A stretch of DNA of 64,000 nucleotides from assembly GCA_035535995.1 (NCBI GenBank), contig DATLOZ010000013.1, positions 62,001-126,000 of the forward strand, in the 5' to 3' direction. Below the pieces are notes generated by a model that had not been told where the DNA came from, made no database searches, and worked only from the letters and a program-made list of their open reading frames with translations. The position numbers and the translations under genes were made by a program. Below, piece after piece: positions 1-8,552 of this stretch. How positions within the stretch are numbered: position 1 is the first letter of the stretch; the number at the start of each line of letters is the position of its first letter. This stretch comes from JANYCO01 sp035535995 (GTDB lineage Bacteria > Bacteroidota > Bacteroidia > Cytophagales > Cytophagaceae).

Positions 1-1473
1 GTTGGCCATTTGCTTGGAAAGCGCGCGACGTTTGTCTCCTTTGTCGGCCACGTATACCTGAGGGTTTTTAGGTGGCTGCATTTTAGATTGGAAAATAGGC
101 ATATCTCCTGTAGAGTATTTGTCCATTTCCTGTGACTTTCTTTTTTCCTTGTTGCGGTCTACCACTACATAGTTGTCGTGCTTAGGCGCCTGCATTCTGG
201 ATTGAGGGATCTTCTGGTCTCCGGAAGCATTGCTGGCAAGCTCTTGCGATTTTTTCTTTTCCTTATTACGGTCTACTACTACGTAGTTGTCGTTTTTAGG
301 TGCCTGCATTCTGGATTGAGGGATCTTCTGGTCTCCGGATTCTCTGCTGGCAATTTCCTGTGATTTGCGCTTTGATTTGTTGCGATCTACTACTGAGTAG
401 TTATCATTTTTAGGCGCCTGCATTCTGGATTGAGGGATCTTCTGATCTCCGGATTCGTTAGTGGCCAGCTCCTGCGACTTGCGCTTGGTTTTGTTGCGAT
501 CTACTCTTACAGAATTGTCGTTTTTAGGTGCTTGTTGTCTTGATTGCGGAATTCGTTGGTCGCCGGACTCATTGCTGGCAAGGTCCTGTGATTTGCGCTT
601 GGTTTTGTTTCGATCAACTTTCACAGAGTTGTCGTTTTTTGCACCTTGTTGTCTTGACTGCGGGATTCTTTGATTGCCTGATTCTCTGCCGGCAATTTCC
701 TGTGATTTGTTTTTAGATTTATTGCGGTTTGCAGAAACGGAATTATCGTTCTTTGGTCCTTGCTGTCTTGACTGAGGTATTTTCTGATCTCCGGATTCAC
801 TTTTCGCCATGCTTTTGGATTGGCGTTCGGAGCGGTTGCCTTTTACTTTCTGACCTCCATCGTAGTTGACGTTTGCCTGGTTTGGTGTACGCGGGCGGCT
901 ATTACCTTGGTAATTTCCTACATCGGCACGTTGCGGCTGTTTCTGGATCTGGTCTCCAGAGGCATGCTTAGTCAGTTGTTTCGACTGGTTTCTTTCAATG
1001 TTGCGGTTGATCTTTTGCGTAGTTCCATCATTCCGTGGCCCCTGAGAGCGTGGAGTGGGAACGCGCTGGTTGTTGGCATCGTTTCTTGGTCCCTGAGAGC
1101 GTGAAGAAGGTACGCGCTGGTTACTGGTTCCTTCGTTTTTCGGGCCTTGAGAACGTGGAGAAGGTACGCGCTGATTATTTGCTCCCTCATTCTTTGGCCC
1201 CTGCGATTTTGGAGTGGAAGATTTCTGAGTCGCTCCTTCGTTTTTCGGAGATTTGGATTTAGAGCCCGAAGAAGAAACTTTATTGGAGCCTTTTTGTTTG
1301 TTCGAAATTTTCTTGGAAGTAGACTTCGTTTTATTTTCCGGCTGCTTTTCGGTAGTACCGTCGGGACGTATTTGTGAATGGGCGGTCTGTGCGAACAGAC
1401 ACATCAGAAATAAAAATACGGACAGGACAATAAAATTTCCCGGCCCTATAGATTTTTTATCTTTTCCCTTCAC
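1..1473 (-). CDS. Secreted basic tandem-repeat protein, C-terminus beyond left edge
   Basis: One reading frame stays open from a GTG at 1473 (or TTG at 1479; an in-frame stop lies just upstream) to base 1, so at least 491 residues are encoded and the C-terminus is missing. The N-terminus is a signal peptide (basic KGKDKK, then a hydrophobic stretch ending near AQTAHSQ). A Lys/Ser-rich segment follows, then three 17-18-residue units (pattern SQGPKNEGxxNQRVPSxR), then a 38-residue unit repeated about six times (SGDQKIPQSRMQ, PKNDN, VDRNK, KSQE). The mature protein is rich in K, R, Q, N and S, lacks Cys, and looks disordered. I do not recognise a family. The lipoprotein 33 bases upstream is probably in the same operon. 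An exported, polymer- or nucleic-acid-binding role is only a guess from charge. Confidence 0.75.
   Translation of the reverse strand, partial: MKGKDKKSIGPGNFIVLSVFLFLMCLFAQTAHSQIRPDGTTEKQPENKTKSTSKKISNKQKGSNKVSSSGSKSKSPKNEGATQKSSTPKSQGPKNEGANNQRVPSPRSQGPKNEGTSNQRVPSSRSQGPRNDANNQRVPTPRSQGPRNDGTTQKINRNIERNQSKQLTKHASGDQIQKQPQRADVGNYQGNSRPRTPNQANVNYDGGQKVKGNRSERQSKSMAKSESGDQKIPQSRQQGPKNDNSVSANRNKSKNKSQEIAGRESGNQRIPQSRQQGAKNDNSVKVDRNKTKRKSQDLASNESGDQRIPQSRQQAPKNDNSVRVDRNKTKRKSQELATNESGDQKIPQSRMQAPKNDNYSVVDRNKSKRKSQEIASRESGDQKIPQSRMQAPKNDNYVVVDRNKEKKKSQELASNASGDQKIPQSRMQAPKHDNYVVVDRNKEKRKSQEMDKYSTGDMPIFQSKMQPPKNPQVYVADKGDKRRALSKQMAN
93..806 (-). repeat. In-frame tandem repeat, 114-bp period
   Basis: The block corresponding to SGDQ..IPQSR recurs near 207, 321, 435, 549, 663 and 777, exactly 114 bases (38 codons) apart, with a degenerate unit near 93. 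The three units nearest the left edge (207, 321, 435) are the most alike, suggesting recent expansion. A shorter 51-54-base repeat (17-18 codons) occupies about 1035-1200 of the same gene. Confidence 0.85.
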
Positions 1474-1506
1474 TTGCAAGGTTTGTTCAGTAGTAATGTA
1501 TAAAAC

Positions 1507-1767
1507 TTATAAATGCGTTTTTCTTGGAGACCTGATCTGCTTTGGACTTTTCTTGTTCACAAGGCCGGAATCGTGGTCAACGCGTTTGGTAGGAGTTTTT
1601 TTCTTTTTTCCTTTAGAATTTTTAAGCTGACCATTTTCGTCGAACTGACTTAGATCGGCCTCGCTTACCTGGCCTAGACCAGGACAAGGATATGATTTTT
1701 TCTTACAGGCAGGAAGGGCTAATAGCAAAAGAGCACACACAATTCCCAGTGACATTATTTTTTTCAT
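1507..1767 (-). CDS. Small lipoprotein with basic tail
   Basis: The 86-residue product starts at the ATG giving MKKIMSLGIVCALLLL, followed by the lipobox-like LPAC and a KKK stretch, so it should be lipid-anchored in the envelope. The frame is open 18 codons further upstream, but that start would put a charged extension before the signal peptide. The mature part contains EADLSQFDENGQL and then a strongly basic Lys/Arg tail. It ends 33 bases before the secreted repeat gene and shares its basic character, so the two probably form an operon. No family recognised. Confidence 0.6.
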   Translation of the reverse strand: MKKIMSLGIVCALLLLALPACKKKSYPCPGLGQVSEADLSQFDENGQLKNSKGKKKKTPTKRVDHDSGLVNKKSPKQIRSPRKTHL

Positions 1768-1845
1768 AGAGTTCATAACCTGTTCTTTAACAAATCTACT
1801 AAATTTCCTATTTAAAATCAAGAAAATGACATCGCTATCTCAAAT

Positions 1846-1960
1846 GGATGCCGGATGCCAGATACCGGATTCCGAGTATTTTTATATAATTATGAGGTTC
1901 ATTATATCAGTATTTATTAGAAATATTATCAGGCATCTTGCATCCGGTATCCAGCATCCT
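1846..1960. repeat. Interspersed inverted repeat, family 1 (GATGCCAGATACCGGAT)
   Basis: Two arms made of alternating GGATGCC / GATACC words (1846-1873) and their complement (1931-1960) flank an AT-rich centre. This is one of nine related elements in the window. It lies between the E1 gene end and the lipoprotein start. Confidence 0.75.
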
Positions 1961-1968
1961 ATTTCAAT

Positions 1969-3945
1969 CTAATACTCTATCAACGTTTTAATCTTCATTT
2001 TCATACGTTCGCGCGGCAGGAAATTTTCTTCGAGGTGTTTGGAAAACGGAATCGCTGTATCCAGGCCGCCTTCGCGCATTACGGGTGCATCAAGAGAAGC
2101 AAAGCAATTTTCTCCGATCCATGCGGCGATTTCAGCGCTGATGCTTCCGGTAATGGTGTCTTCGTTTACTACCAATACTTTTCCTGTTTTTCTCACCGAG
2201 GCTTCTACGGCTTCTTTGTCCCAAGGTAAAAGTGTTCTAAGATCAATGATGTCTGCCTCTACTGCCATTTCCAGGCAAAGCTCGCGCGCCCATTTCACGC
2301 CTACGCCGTAGGTGACAATGGTAAGCTCATCGCCTTCTTTTACAAGATTCGCTTTCCCGATCGGAAGAGTATAATAATCGTCCGGAATTTCTTCGGAGAT
2401 AGAGCGGTAAAGAAGTTTATGTTCAAAATATAAAACGGGATTAGGATCTTCGATCGCTGTATTAAGCAAGCCCTTGGCGTCGTATGGATTGGAAGGATAT
2501 ACGATCTTCAAACCAGGTGTGTGGAAGAACCAGGCTTCCGTTGATTGTGAGTGAAATGGGCCCGCCCCTGTGCCTGCGCCTGTAGGCATGCGTACTACCA
2601 CGTCAGCGTTTTGTCCCCAGCGGTAGTGCGATTTGGCAAGGTTGTTTACAATTTGGTTGAATCCGCAAGTGACAAAATCCGCAAACTGCATTTCGATCAC
2701 CGACTTGAAACCGCGGATGGAGAGTCCCAGCCCGGCCCCGATAATAGCGGATTCGCAGAGTGGAGTGTTGCGTACTCTTTCCTTTCCATATTTCTGCACA
2801 AAGCCTTCGGTGATTTTGAAAACTCCTCCGTATTCAGCAATGTCTTGTCCCATCAGGATCAGGTCGCGGTAGCGGTCCATACTTTGGCGGAGCGCATCGG
2901 AGATCGCGTCTACGTATCGACGGTTGCTTTTCATGCGCGTGCCAGGATTCGTAATTTTTTGAACAAACGGCATATACATATCCCGAAGCTCGGCCTCGGT
3001 ATGCGCGGCCGGCAGCGCTTCTTCCTCTGCATAACGTAGCCCTTGTTCAATCTCTTCCTTGATCTCCTGGCGAAAATCCTGGATCTGTTTATGCGTAAGC
3101 AATCCTTCGTCGAAGAGAAAGCGTTCGTAATTTTCTACCGGATCTTTTTCCGCCCATTCTTCAAAAAGTTCTTTCGGAATATATTTTGTGCCGGAAGTTT
3201 CTTCATGCCCGCGCATACGGAACGTGATCGCTTCTACAAGCAAAGGCTTAGGATCCTTACGCATGCGCTCGGCGGCGGTTTTGATGGTATCGTATACTTC
3301 AAGTACATTGTTGCCATTGATCTGGATAGTATCCATGGCATATGCAGCTCCTTTTTCAGTGAAGCTTTTTATTTTGAATTGTTCGTTGCTTGGAGTAGAA
3401 AGTCCATACCCATTGTTTTCGATCACGAAGATCACTGGAAGATTCCATACAGAGGCTACGTTCAATGCTTCGTGAAAATCGCCTTCGCTGCTACCACCGT
3501 CGCCGCTGAAGACCAGGGTAACGCGTTCTTTTCTTTCAAGCAGATCGGCGAGTGCGATGCCATTGGCTACTGCCAATTGTGGGCCAAGGTGAGAGATCAT
3601 GCCTACGATATGATGTTCGTTGCTGCCGAAGTGAAAGGAACGATCGCGGCCTTTGGTGAAGCCGGAAAGTTTTCCCTGGAACTGGCAGATGAGCCGATGC
3701 GAAGAAATACCGCGACCTGTGAAGATGCCCAGGTTTCTGTGAAGCGGAAGAATATATTCTTCGCGATCCAGCGCGCAGACTGCACCTACGGAAATCGCTT
3801 CCTGGCCGATGCCGGAAAACCATTTTGAAATTCCGCCCTGGCGCAGCAGGATAAGCATGCGTTCTTCGATGAGCCTTGGTTTTAAAAGCTCTTTATATAG
3901 ATGAACAAGGGTTTCGTCGGAATACGTTTTTCGATTGAATAGCAT
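1969..3945 (-). CDS. 2-oxoacid dehydrogenase E1 component, fused alpha and beta subunits
   Basis: This 658-residue protein is a thiamine-diphosphate E1 that decarboxylates a 2-oxoacid (pyruvate or branched-chain type) and acylates the lipoyl domain of E2. The alpha part is residues 1 to about 335 (LHRNLG near 69; ThDP motif GDGGSSEGDFHEALN from 148 to NNGYG near 181). The beta part is about 345 to the end (RDLILMGQDIAEYGGVFK, FADFVTCGFNQIVN). Both halves are complete and in frame; this fusion is common in Bacteroidota. The frame is open to a TTG at 3993, but a promoter lies at 3963-3994, so the ATG at 3945 is chosen. Substrate cannot be fixed from sequence; E2 and E3 are not in the window. 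Confidence 0.9.
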   Translation of the reverse strand: MLFNRKTYSDETLVHLYKELLKPRLIEERMLILLRQGGISKWFSGIGQEAISVGAVCALDREEYILPLHRNLGIFTGRGISSHRLICQFQGKLSGFTKGRDRSFHFGSNEHHIVGMISHLGPQLAVANGIALADLLERKERVTLVFSGDGGSSEGDFHEALNVASVWNLPVIFVIENNGYGLSTPSNEQFKIKSFTEKGAAYAMDTIQINGNNVLEVYDTIKTAAERMRKDPKPLLVEAITFRMRGHEETSGTKYIPKELFEEWAEKDPVENYERFLFDEGLLTHKQIQDFRQEIKEEIEQGLRYAEEEALPAAHTEAELRDMYMPFVQKITNPGTRMKSNRRYVDAISDALRQSMDRYRDLILMGQDIAEYGGVFKITEGFVQKYGKERVRNTPLCESAIIGAGLGLSIRGFKSVIEMQFADFVTCGFNQIVNNLAKSHYRWGQNADVVVRMPTGAGTGAGPFHSQSTEAWFFHTPGLKIVYPSNPYDAKGLLNTAIEDPNPVLYFEHKLLYRSISEEIPDDYYTLPIGKANLVKEGDELTIVTYGVGVKWARELCLEMAVEADIIDLRTLLPWDKEAVEASVRKTGKVLVVNEDTITGSISAEIAAWIGENCFASLDAPVMREGGLDTAIPFSKHLEENFLPRERMKMKIKTLIEY

Positions 3946-3962
3946 ACTGTAAAGTAAAGTCC

Positions 3963-3994
3963 TAAAGATAGGAGCAAAGGAGGAAAGGAGCAAA
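3963..3994 (-). promoter_or_regulatory. Bacteroidetes-type promoter for the E1 gene
   Basis: Read on the minus strand: TTTG (3994-3991), 20 bases, then TATCTTTA (3970-3963), one base off TAnnTTTG. Transcription would begin near 3956, about 10 bases before the ATG at 3945. Confidence 0.5.
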
Positions 3995-4062
3995 TAAATA
4001 GTCGCGACTTCAACTAACTATATCTATATGGTTTTTAGAAACCTTATAGATGTTAAAAAGAG

Positions 4063-5022
4063 TTATGATAACTGCCATAAAGCAAACAAATCCATCAGGA
4101 AAGCGATTGCGATATGAATAAAAATTCCACCCATTATATTTTCGGTGCGGTAAGCAAATACGCCGAGAATATATCCTCCGAAAACGGAACTGATCGTTTC
4201 AGCGCAAGGTTTTCCAAAATGTAAAAAAGCATAGGTCACTACCATTGGTAAAACGGCGTCTTTCCCCATCGCGCGCACCAAGCCGATCACAAGAAGCCCG
4301 CGGAATACCAGTTCGATATTTATAAAATTGGCGAGGTAGAAGAATTCGTAAAGCCAGAACATTTTTCTGCCTGACCAATCAAAAGCAGGTTCATAGCGCC
4401 AATATTTGAAAAAAGGATATTGATTGGTAAAATCGGGTTGCAGCGAAGCCCAGAATAAAAGAGGGATCATGCACAATAGCATGTAGCCATAAGGCCGTAC
4501 ATCAAACCTGCGCAGTGAAAATCCATATACAGAGCCGGAGCCGCGGTCGTAAAGTTTATAGATCAAAAAAATGATCAGCAGGTAAACAATGGAAGGATAG
4601 AAAAGGTTAATGATCTTGGAAAGATATAAAGCATTAGCTGCGCTGGTATCCAGCGCGTATTGCAGCCAGCCGGAAGACAGGTCGAAAGAACGATCAAAGG
4701 CAATCAGCACCAGCGCCAGAAAAGATTTCAGAAGAAGTGCACGGTTTTTAAAATAATTTTTCCCCTGAATAAGAAGGTAAGAAAAAAGCACACCATAATA
4801 AGCAAGACAATATAAAACCAAGAAGGAGAAAAATTCAGAAGTAAAATTTTCCTGTCCACGGATCCATTGATTTTCCAGTTGAAAAGAATAGTTAAACGAA
4901 ATACCGGCAATCAGAAAAAAGCATACAAACAAATAAACGGACGGAGTATAATCCTGGTGGACAAATTCTTTGAGATAGCGGAGTAGTTTTTTCAAGGAAG
5001 ATTTATTTGGATACCAGATCAT
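4063..5022 (-). CDS. CPBP-family intramembrane metalloprotease
   Basis: A 319-residue polytopic membrane protein with about eight hydrophobic segments. The CPBP (CAAX protease/Abi) signature is in the C-terminal third: IELVFRGLL (ExxxR), FLHFGKP (FxxxH) and HIAIAFLMD (HxxxxxxxD). The first motif has Ile-Glu where many members have Glu-Glu. The family cleaves or processes membrane proteins; the substrate here is unknown. The first codons (MIWYP) lie inside a family-1 repeat arm, so the start may be repeat-derived; a TTG nine codons on (LKKLLRYL) is an alternative. It stands alone between the E1 gene and the divergent M16 peptidase. Confidence 0.75.
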   Translation of the reverse strand: MIWYPNKSSLKKLLRYLKEFVHQDYTPSVYLFVCFFLIAGISFNYSFQLENQWIRGQENFTSEFFSFLVLYCLAYYGVLFSYLLIQGKNYFKNRALLLKSFLALVLIAFDRSFDLSSGWLQYALDTSAANALYLSKIINLFYPSIVYLLIIFLIYKLYDRGSGSVYGFSLRRFDVRPYGYMLLCMIPLLFWASLQPDFTNQYPFFKYWRYEPAFDWSGRKMFWLYEFFYLANFINIELVFRGLLVIGLVRAMGKDAVLPMVVTYAFLHFGKPCAETISSVFGGYILGVFAYRTENIMGGIFIHIAIAFLMDLFALWQLS

Positions 5023-5070
5023 TTTATATTCTTTTATCCGGCATCTGGTATCCGGTATCAGACATCTTCT
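5009..5070. repeat. Interspersed inverted repeat, family 1, short copy
   Basis: GGATACCAGAT at 5009 pairs with ATCTGGTATCC near 5044, with further family words up to 5070. The left arm encodes the first residues of the CPBP protease on the minus strand. Confidence 0.65.
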
Positions 5071-5135
5071 TAAATGTAATTCTGAAATTATAATTAAAAT
5101 TAAGTATTTTTAGGAATTAAAGGAATATTCCAATT

Positions 5136-6374
5136 ATGATCAAATACGATTTTTTTACCCTGAGCAACGGATTAAAAGTGTTCGTTCACCAGGATAAAAC
5201 AACCCCCACCGCTGTGTTAAATCTCTTATACAACGTAGGCTCCAGGGATGAAGACGAACACAAGACAGGCTTTGCACACCTCTTTGAACACCTGATGTTC
5301 GGAGGCTCTAAAAATATAGCATCCTTCGATGAGCCGCTGCAAACGGTAGGAGGGGAGAACAATGCATTCACCTCTCCCGATCTTACCAATTATTATATTA
5401 CGCTTCCTTCAGCAAACTTGGAGACTGCATTCTGGCTAGAGTCCGACAGGATGCTTTCGCTTTCTTTTGATCCGAAAGTACTGGAAGTGCAGCGCAATGT
5501 AGTGATCGAAGAATTTAAGCAACGCTACCTGAATCAACCTTATGGCGATGTATGGCTCAAACTTCGTCCGCTTGTGTATGAAAAACATGCATACCGCTGG
5601 CCTACGATCGGGAAAGAAATTTCGCACATTGAAAATGCGACGATGGAAGATGTGAAATCTTTTTTCTATAAATATTATATTCCCAACAACGCGATTCTTG
5701 TGATTGGCGGAAATGTGGAAACTGAAGAAGTACGCAAGCTTGCCGAAAAATGGTTCGGCCCGATCCCTGCAGGCGCGCCTTACGTGCGCAATCTGGTGCA
5801 AGAGCCAGTACAAAAATCACTTCGTCGCCTTGAAGTAACTGCCAAGGTTCCGCTCGATGCGCTGTACATCGCATACCATATGCCAGACAAACTTTCGGAT
5901 GATTATGTGATCTGTGATCTGATGAGTGATATTCTCGGAAGAGGAAAATCTTCCAGATTGTACAATCAATTAGTAAACGAGAAAAAGATCTTCACTGCAC
6001 TTAGCGCACACCTTGCTGGTTCCAACGACCCCGGGCTGATCATTATAGAAGGCAAGCTAAACCAGGGAATAAAACTGGAAGAAGCAGAGAAAGAAGTGTT
6101 GGCGATGGTAGAAGAATTTAAAAACAAACCTGTATCGGAAGATGAACTTACGAAAGTAAAAAACCAGGCAGAGTCTACACTGCAATTCGGCGAAGTGGAA
6201 TTGCTGGAGCGCTGCATGGCGCTTGCCTTTGCAGCCAACCTGGGCGATGCAGAACTGGTGAACAAAGAATCTGAAAAAATACAAGCGGTCACTTCAGCAG
6301 ATATTCATCGTGCCGCCAATCAATATATGATAGAAAGCAACTGCTCGATTATGTATTATAGAGCAGAGAGGTAG
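5136..6374 (+). CDS. M16-family zinc peptidase
   Basis: A 412-residue single-unit M16 peptidase (pitrilysin / processing-peptidase clan). The inverted zinc motif is intact: HLFEH at residues 48-52, with a further acidic stretch (NVVIEEFKQRY) about 75 residues later supplying the third ligand. There is no obvious signal peptide, so the location is uncertain. The C-terminal half (APLDALYIAYHMPD-like, GRGKSSRLYNQL) fits the second M16 domain. A second M16 gene lies at 20609. It is followed 29 bases later by ispF on the same strand, probably co-transcribed. The physiological substrate is unknown. Confidence 0.88.
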   Translation: MIKYDFFTLSNGLKVFVHQDKTTPTAVLNLLYNVGSRDEDEHKTGFAHLFEHLMFGGSKNIASFDEPLQTVGGENNAFTSPDLTNYYITLPSANLETAFWLESDRMLSLSFDPKVLEVQRNVVIEEFKQRYLNQPYGDVWLKLRPLVYEKHAYRWPTIGKEISHIENATMEDVKSFFYKYYIPNNAILVIGGNVETEEVRKLAEKWFGPIPAGAPYVRNLVQEPVQKSLRRLEVTAKVPLDALYIAYHMPDKLSDDYVICDLMSDILGRGKSSRLYNQLVNEKKIFTALSAHLAGSNDPGLIIIEGKLNQGIKLEEAEKEVLAMVEEFKNKPVSEDELTKVKNQAESTLQFGEVELLERCMALAFAANLGDAELVNKESEKIQAVTSADIHRAANQYMIESNCSIMYYRAER

Positions 6375-6403
6375 TTATTCTAGTGGTACCACTAACATTG
6401 AAT

Positions 6404-6883
6404 ATGAAAAAAATAAAAGTAGGATTCGGATACGATGTACATCAATTGGTAGAAGGCCGCGAACTATGGCTGGGCGGAATAAAACTGGAAGCGGTGAAAG
6501 GCGCGCTTGGCCATTCTGACGCCGATGTTCTCATACACGCCATCTGTGATGCGATCCTGGGTGCGGCTAATATGCGCGATATCGGTTTTCATTTCTCCAA
6601 TACCGATGCTCGTTGGGCTGGAGTAGATAGTAAGGTGCTACTTAAAGAAGTATGCCGCATGGTACGTGAAAAAGGCTGGGAGATCAGCAATATTGATGCT
6701 TCTCTTGCACTGGAAAAACCTAAAATAAATCCTCATATCGAAAAAATGCAGCAAGCACTTTCCGAAACCATGAATATACCCGTGGATGACATTTCTTTAA
6801 AAGCTACTACGAACGAAAAACTTGGTTATGTAGGTAGGGAAGAAGGAGTAAATGCATTTGCGGTGGCGCTGCTTTATCAATGA
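6404..6883 (+). CDS. ispF: 2-C-methyl-D-erythritol 2,4-cyclodiphosphate synthase
   Basis: A 159-residue IspF, converting CDP-methylerythritol phosphate to the cyclodiphosphate with loss of CMP in the MEP isoprenoid pathway. Diagnostic features: GFGYDVHQL (metal ligands Asp and His of DVH), LGHSDADVLIHAICDAILGA, KPKINPHI, and the C-terminal GREEGVNAFA. Length is typical for the family, which forms trimers with the active site at the subunit interface. The frame is open to a GTG at 6383, but MKKIKVGFGYDVH at 6404 is the conserved start. dxr and ispH are elsewhere in the window. Confidence 0.96.
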   Translation: MKKIKVGFGYDVHQLVEGRELWLGGIKLEAVKGALGHSDADVLIHAICDAILGAANMRDIGFHFSNTDARWAGVDSKVLLKEVCRMVREKGWEISNIDASLALEKPKINPHIEKMQQALSETMNIPVDDISLKATTNEKLGYVGREEGVNAFAVALLYQ

Positions 6884-6921
6884 TTTGATAATAAATTGCC
6901 ATTTTGTGTTTATCATTGAAA

Positions 6922-6944
6922 GTGTTCTGTGTGCCACAGAACAC
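6922..6944. repeat. 23-bp near-perfect palindrome, copy 1
   Basis: GTGTTCTGT, five bases, ACAGAACAC, just downstream of ispF. The same 23 bases occur inverted at 44886-44908. Confidence 0.7.
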
Positions 6945-6979
6945 GGGGTTAGAATACTGTTGTAGTAAATTTAATAAAT

Positions 6980-7011
6980 GGTTCTATAATCTAATTAAAG
7001 ATTATAGAACC
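6980..7011. terminator. Bidirectional hairpin between convergent genes
   Basis: GGTTCTATAATCT (6980-6992) pairs perfectly with AGATTATAGAACC (6999-7011) around a 6-base loop. It sits between the ends of ispF (plus) and the lipoprotein gene (minus), where it could serve both. A strong U tract is lacking. Confidence 0.55.
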
Positions 7012-7042
7012 ATTATTGCTTTTCAAAAGAACAAAAGAAGAG

Positions 7043-7465
7043 TTAATTTGAAAAAGTAAAATTTTCTGTCACAGTAGTATTATTTAAAGAGAATGACTTT
7101 GTTTGAGAAAAAATAGTATAAACACTAGTTGTTCCTGTTGACATATTCATAGACATTTCTGGCCCTTCAACTTTTATAGAATAATTTCCATATTCGTATT
7201 CACCTAAATCTATGGGAGTACCATCAGCACTGGAATATTGAGTAGCGATAACTGCGCCACTACTATTCATAAGAGTAATGGTCAAAGCATTATTATCTAT
7301 ATAATGATAAAAAGATCCATATGAACTTGACGTCCATGGAGTGAATTTAGCGGTTGCTTTGATATCACCTTTTTGAGTTTGTGCTGTTGGATCATCTTTT
7401 TTCTTGCAAGCTGCTAGAAAAACATTACATAGGATAAATAAACATAATAGGTTGATGGCTTTCAT
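7043..7465 (-). CDS. Lipoprotein of unknown function
   Basis: A 140-residue protein beginning MKAINLLCLFILCNVFLAAC, a lipoprotein signal with lipobox LAAC followed by KKKDDP. The mature part is Thr/Ser-rich with alternating hydrophobic residues, suggesting a small beta-sandwich. The N-linker DPTAQTQKG and the pattern DGTPIDLGEYEYGNYSIKVEG resemble other short Bacteroidota surface lipoproteins, but I do not recognise the family. The gene is more AT-rich than its neighbours and is the only gene in its transcription unit. Confidence 0.6.
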   Translation of the reverse strand: MKAINLLCLFILCNVFLAACKKKDDPTAQTQKGDIKATAKFTPWTSSSYGSFYHYIDNNALTITLMNSSGAVIATQYSSADGTPIDLGEYEYGNYSIKVEGPEMSMNMSTGTTSVYTIFSQTKSFSLNNTTVTENFTFSN

Positions 7466-7776
7466 CGATATTGAGATTAAGTTGATTAATGATTTTACTT
7501 TATTTATGTTATTAAAAATACAGAGAATATAGCAATTTATATTAATTTCATTAATAAATTTTACTAGGTGATCTAACGTTCTCCTTTTATCCTTATATAT
7601 TCATTTTTAACTAGTCTATTTATTATGTATTGTGTTTTATGCGGAAATGATCCCTTTTAAATATACTATTGGAACTTTTTTTTTAAAGGAATAAAACAAT
7701 TCCATACCATTCGTTCCATCAGAATGTTTTTATTGATAAAACATTTAATAATCATATCTATAAACGGAAAAGCCCT
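7466..7776. other. AT-rich intergenic region between divergent lipoprotein genes
   Basis: These 311 bases hold no convincing gene. They must contain the two divergent promoters, but I find no clear match: a weak TTG, 19 bases, TATCTATA ending near 7762 could serve the plus-strand gene. A small inverted repeat GGAAT..ATTCC lies near 7690. Confidence 0.4.
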
Positions 7777-8427
7777 ATGAAACGCATTCGTCAATCTCTT
7801 GCTCTTTCAGCAATCTGTATTATCATAATCGCTTTATCTTCTTGTTCAAAAAAGAATGATCCTGCGCCTTCTTCTTCTAGCAATACACAAAATAATACTA
7901 CCAACAACACCACCGTTTCTACCGACAATCCTATGTGTGGTGACAGTATTTGTAAAGTACCTTTCAGAATTCTTTCCGCTTTCATTCCTTCTGGATTTTA
8001 CGATACCGGCGATCAATCGACAGATCTGTTGGTTGACAGTTGCGGCGAAGTGACTTCTTACCCGGGAGAAGATCTCAGGATCCGCTATACCAAAGGCACT
8101 ATGTGGGGATGGGGTGCGCATTTTCTGAACAATAACAACTGGGGCGGAACATTTAAGATCACGCCTGCGGCTACTAAGATCACCTTGTATGTAAAAATAA
8201 ATTATTCTGCCAACGTTACGTTCAACGCTTTCGGTGATCAGCAATATGGAAAGGTAGAACTTTATAAGCGCGCTACTCCTGTCGCTACTCCTGTTTGGGA
8301 AAAAATTACCATTCCTCTTTCAGGCAAACCGCCTACCTTCGCAGCACCATTGAATATAGTGATCGACGGCGTAGACAATCAGGGCACGGTTACGATCGTG
8401 GATATTAAGGATGTGTTGATTGAATAA
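7777..8427 (+). CDS. Lipoprotein of unknown function
   Basis: A 216-residue protein with a lipoprotein signal (hydrophobic core AICIIIIALSSC, then SKKNDP) and a low-complexity Ser/Asn/Thr linker (about residues 30-50). The mature domain has two Cys (MCGDSICKVPF), several Trp/Gly motifs (GTMWGWGAHFLNNNNWGG) and alternating hydrophobic residues, consistent with a carbohydrate-binding-like beta-sandwich. That fold is inference; no family was recognised. It stands alone and is followed by a strong terminator. Confidence 0.6.
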   Translation: MKRIRQSLALSAICIIIIALSSCSKKNDPAPSSSSNTQNNTTNNTTVSTDNPMCGDSICKVPFRILSAFIPSGFYDTGDQSTDLLVDSCGEVTSYPGEDLRIRYTKGTMWGWGAHFLNNNNWGGTFKITPAATKITLYVKINYSANVTFNAFGDQQYGKVELYKRATPVATPVWEKITIPLSGKPPTFAAPLNIVIDGVDNQGTVTIVDIKDVLIE

Positions 8428-8433
8428 TAATTC

Positions 8434-8492
8434 AAAAACAAAATCAAATTCCAAACATGATCTCTTGTTTGGAATTTGATTTTTGTTTTTTT
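8434..8492 (+). terminator. Rho-independent terminator (long stem, T tract)
   Basis: The arm at 8434-8456 (ending AAATTCCAAAC) pairs with GTTTGGAATTTGATTTTTG at 8467-8485, followed by a run of T. A-rich flanks make it usable from the minus strand for the gene ending at 8553. Confidence 0.8.
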
Positions 8493-8552
8493 GACTTTAT
8501 TCTTTGCTGGTGTAAGTCTGGTGACTTGCGCCAGCTAGGATTTTTTACCTTT

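Noticed and set aside
93..806. CRISPR-like regular repeats
   Set aside because: Period is 114 bases in frame with a coding sequence, spacers are not unique, and no cas gene is nearby.
178..1630. Several plus-strand frames at the left edge
   Set aside because: All are antisense to the repeat protein and the lipoprotein, and their apparent repeats mirror the coding repeat.
3043..3828. 261-codon plus-strand frame within the E1 gene
   Set aside because: Shadow of the fused E1 dehydrogenase, whose motifs are intact on the minus strand.
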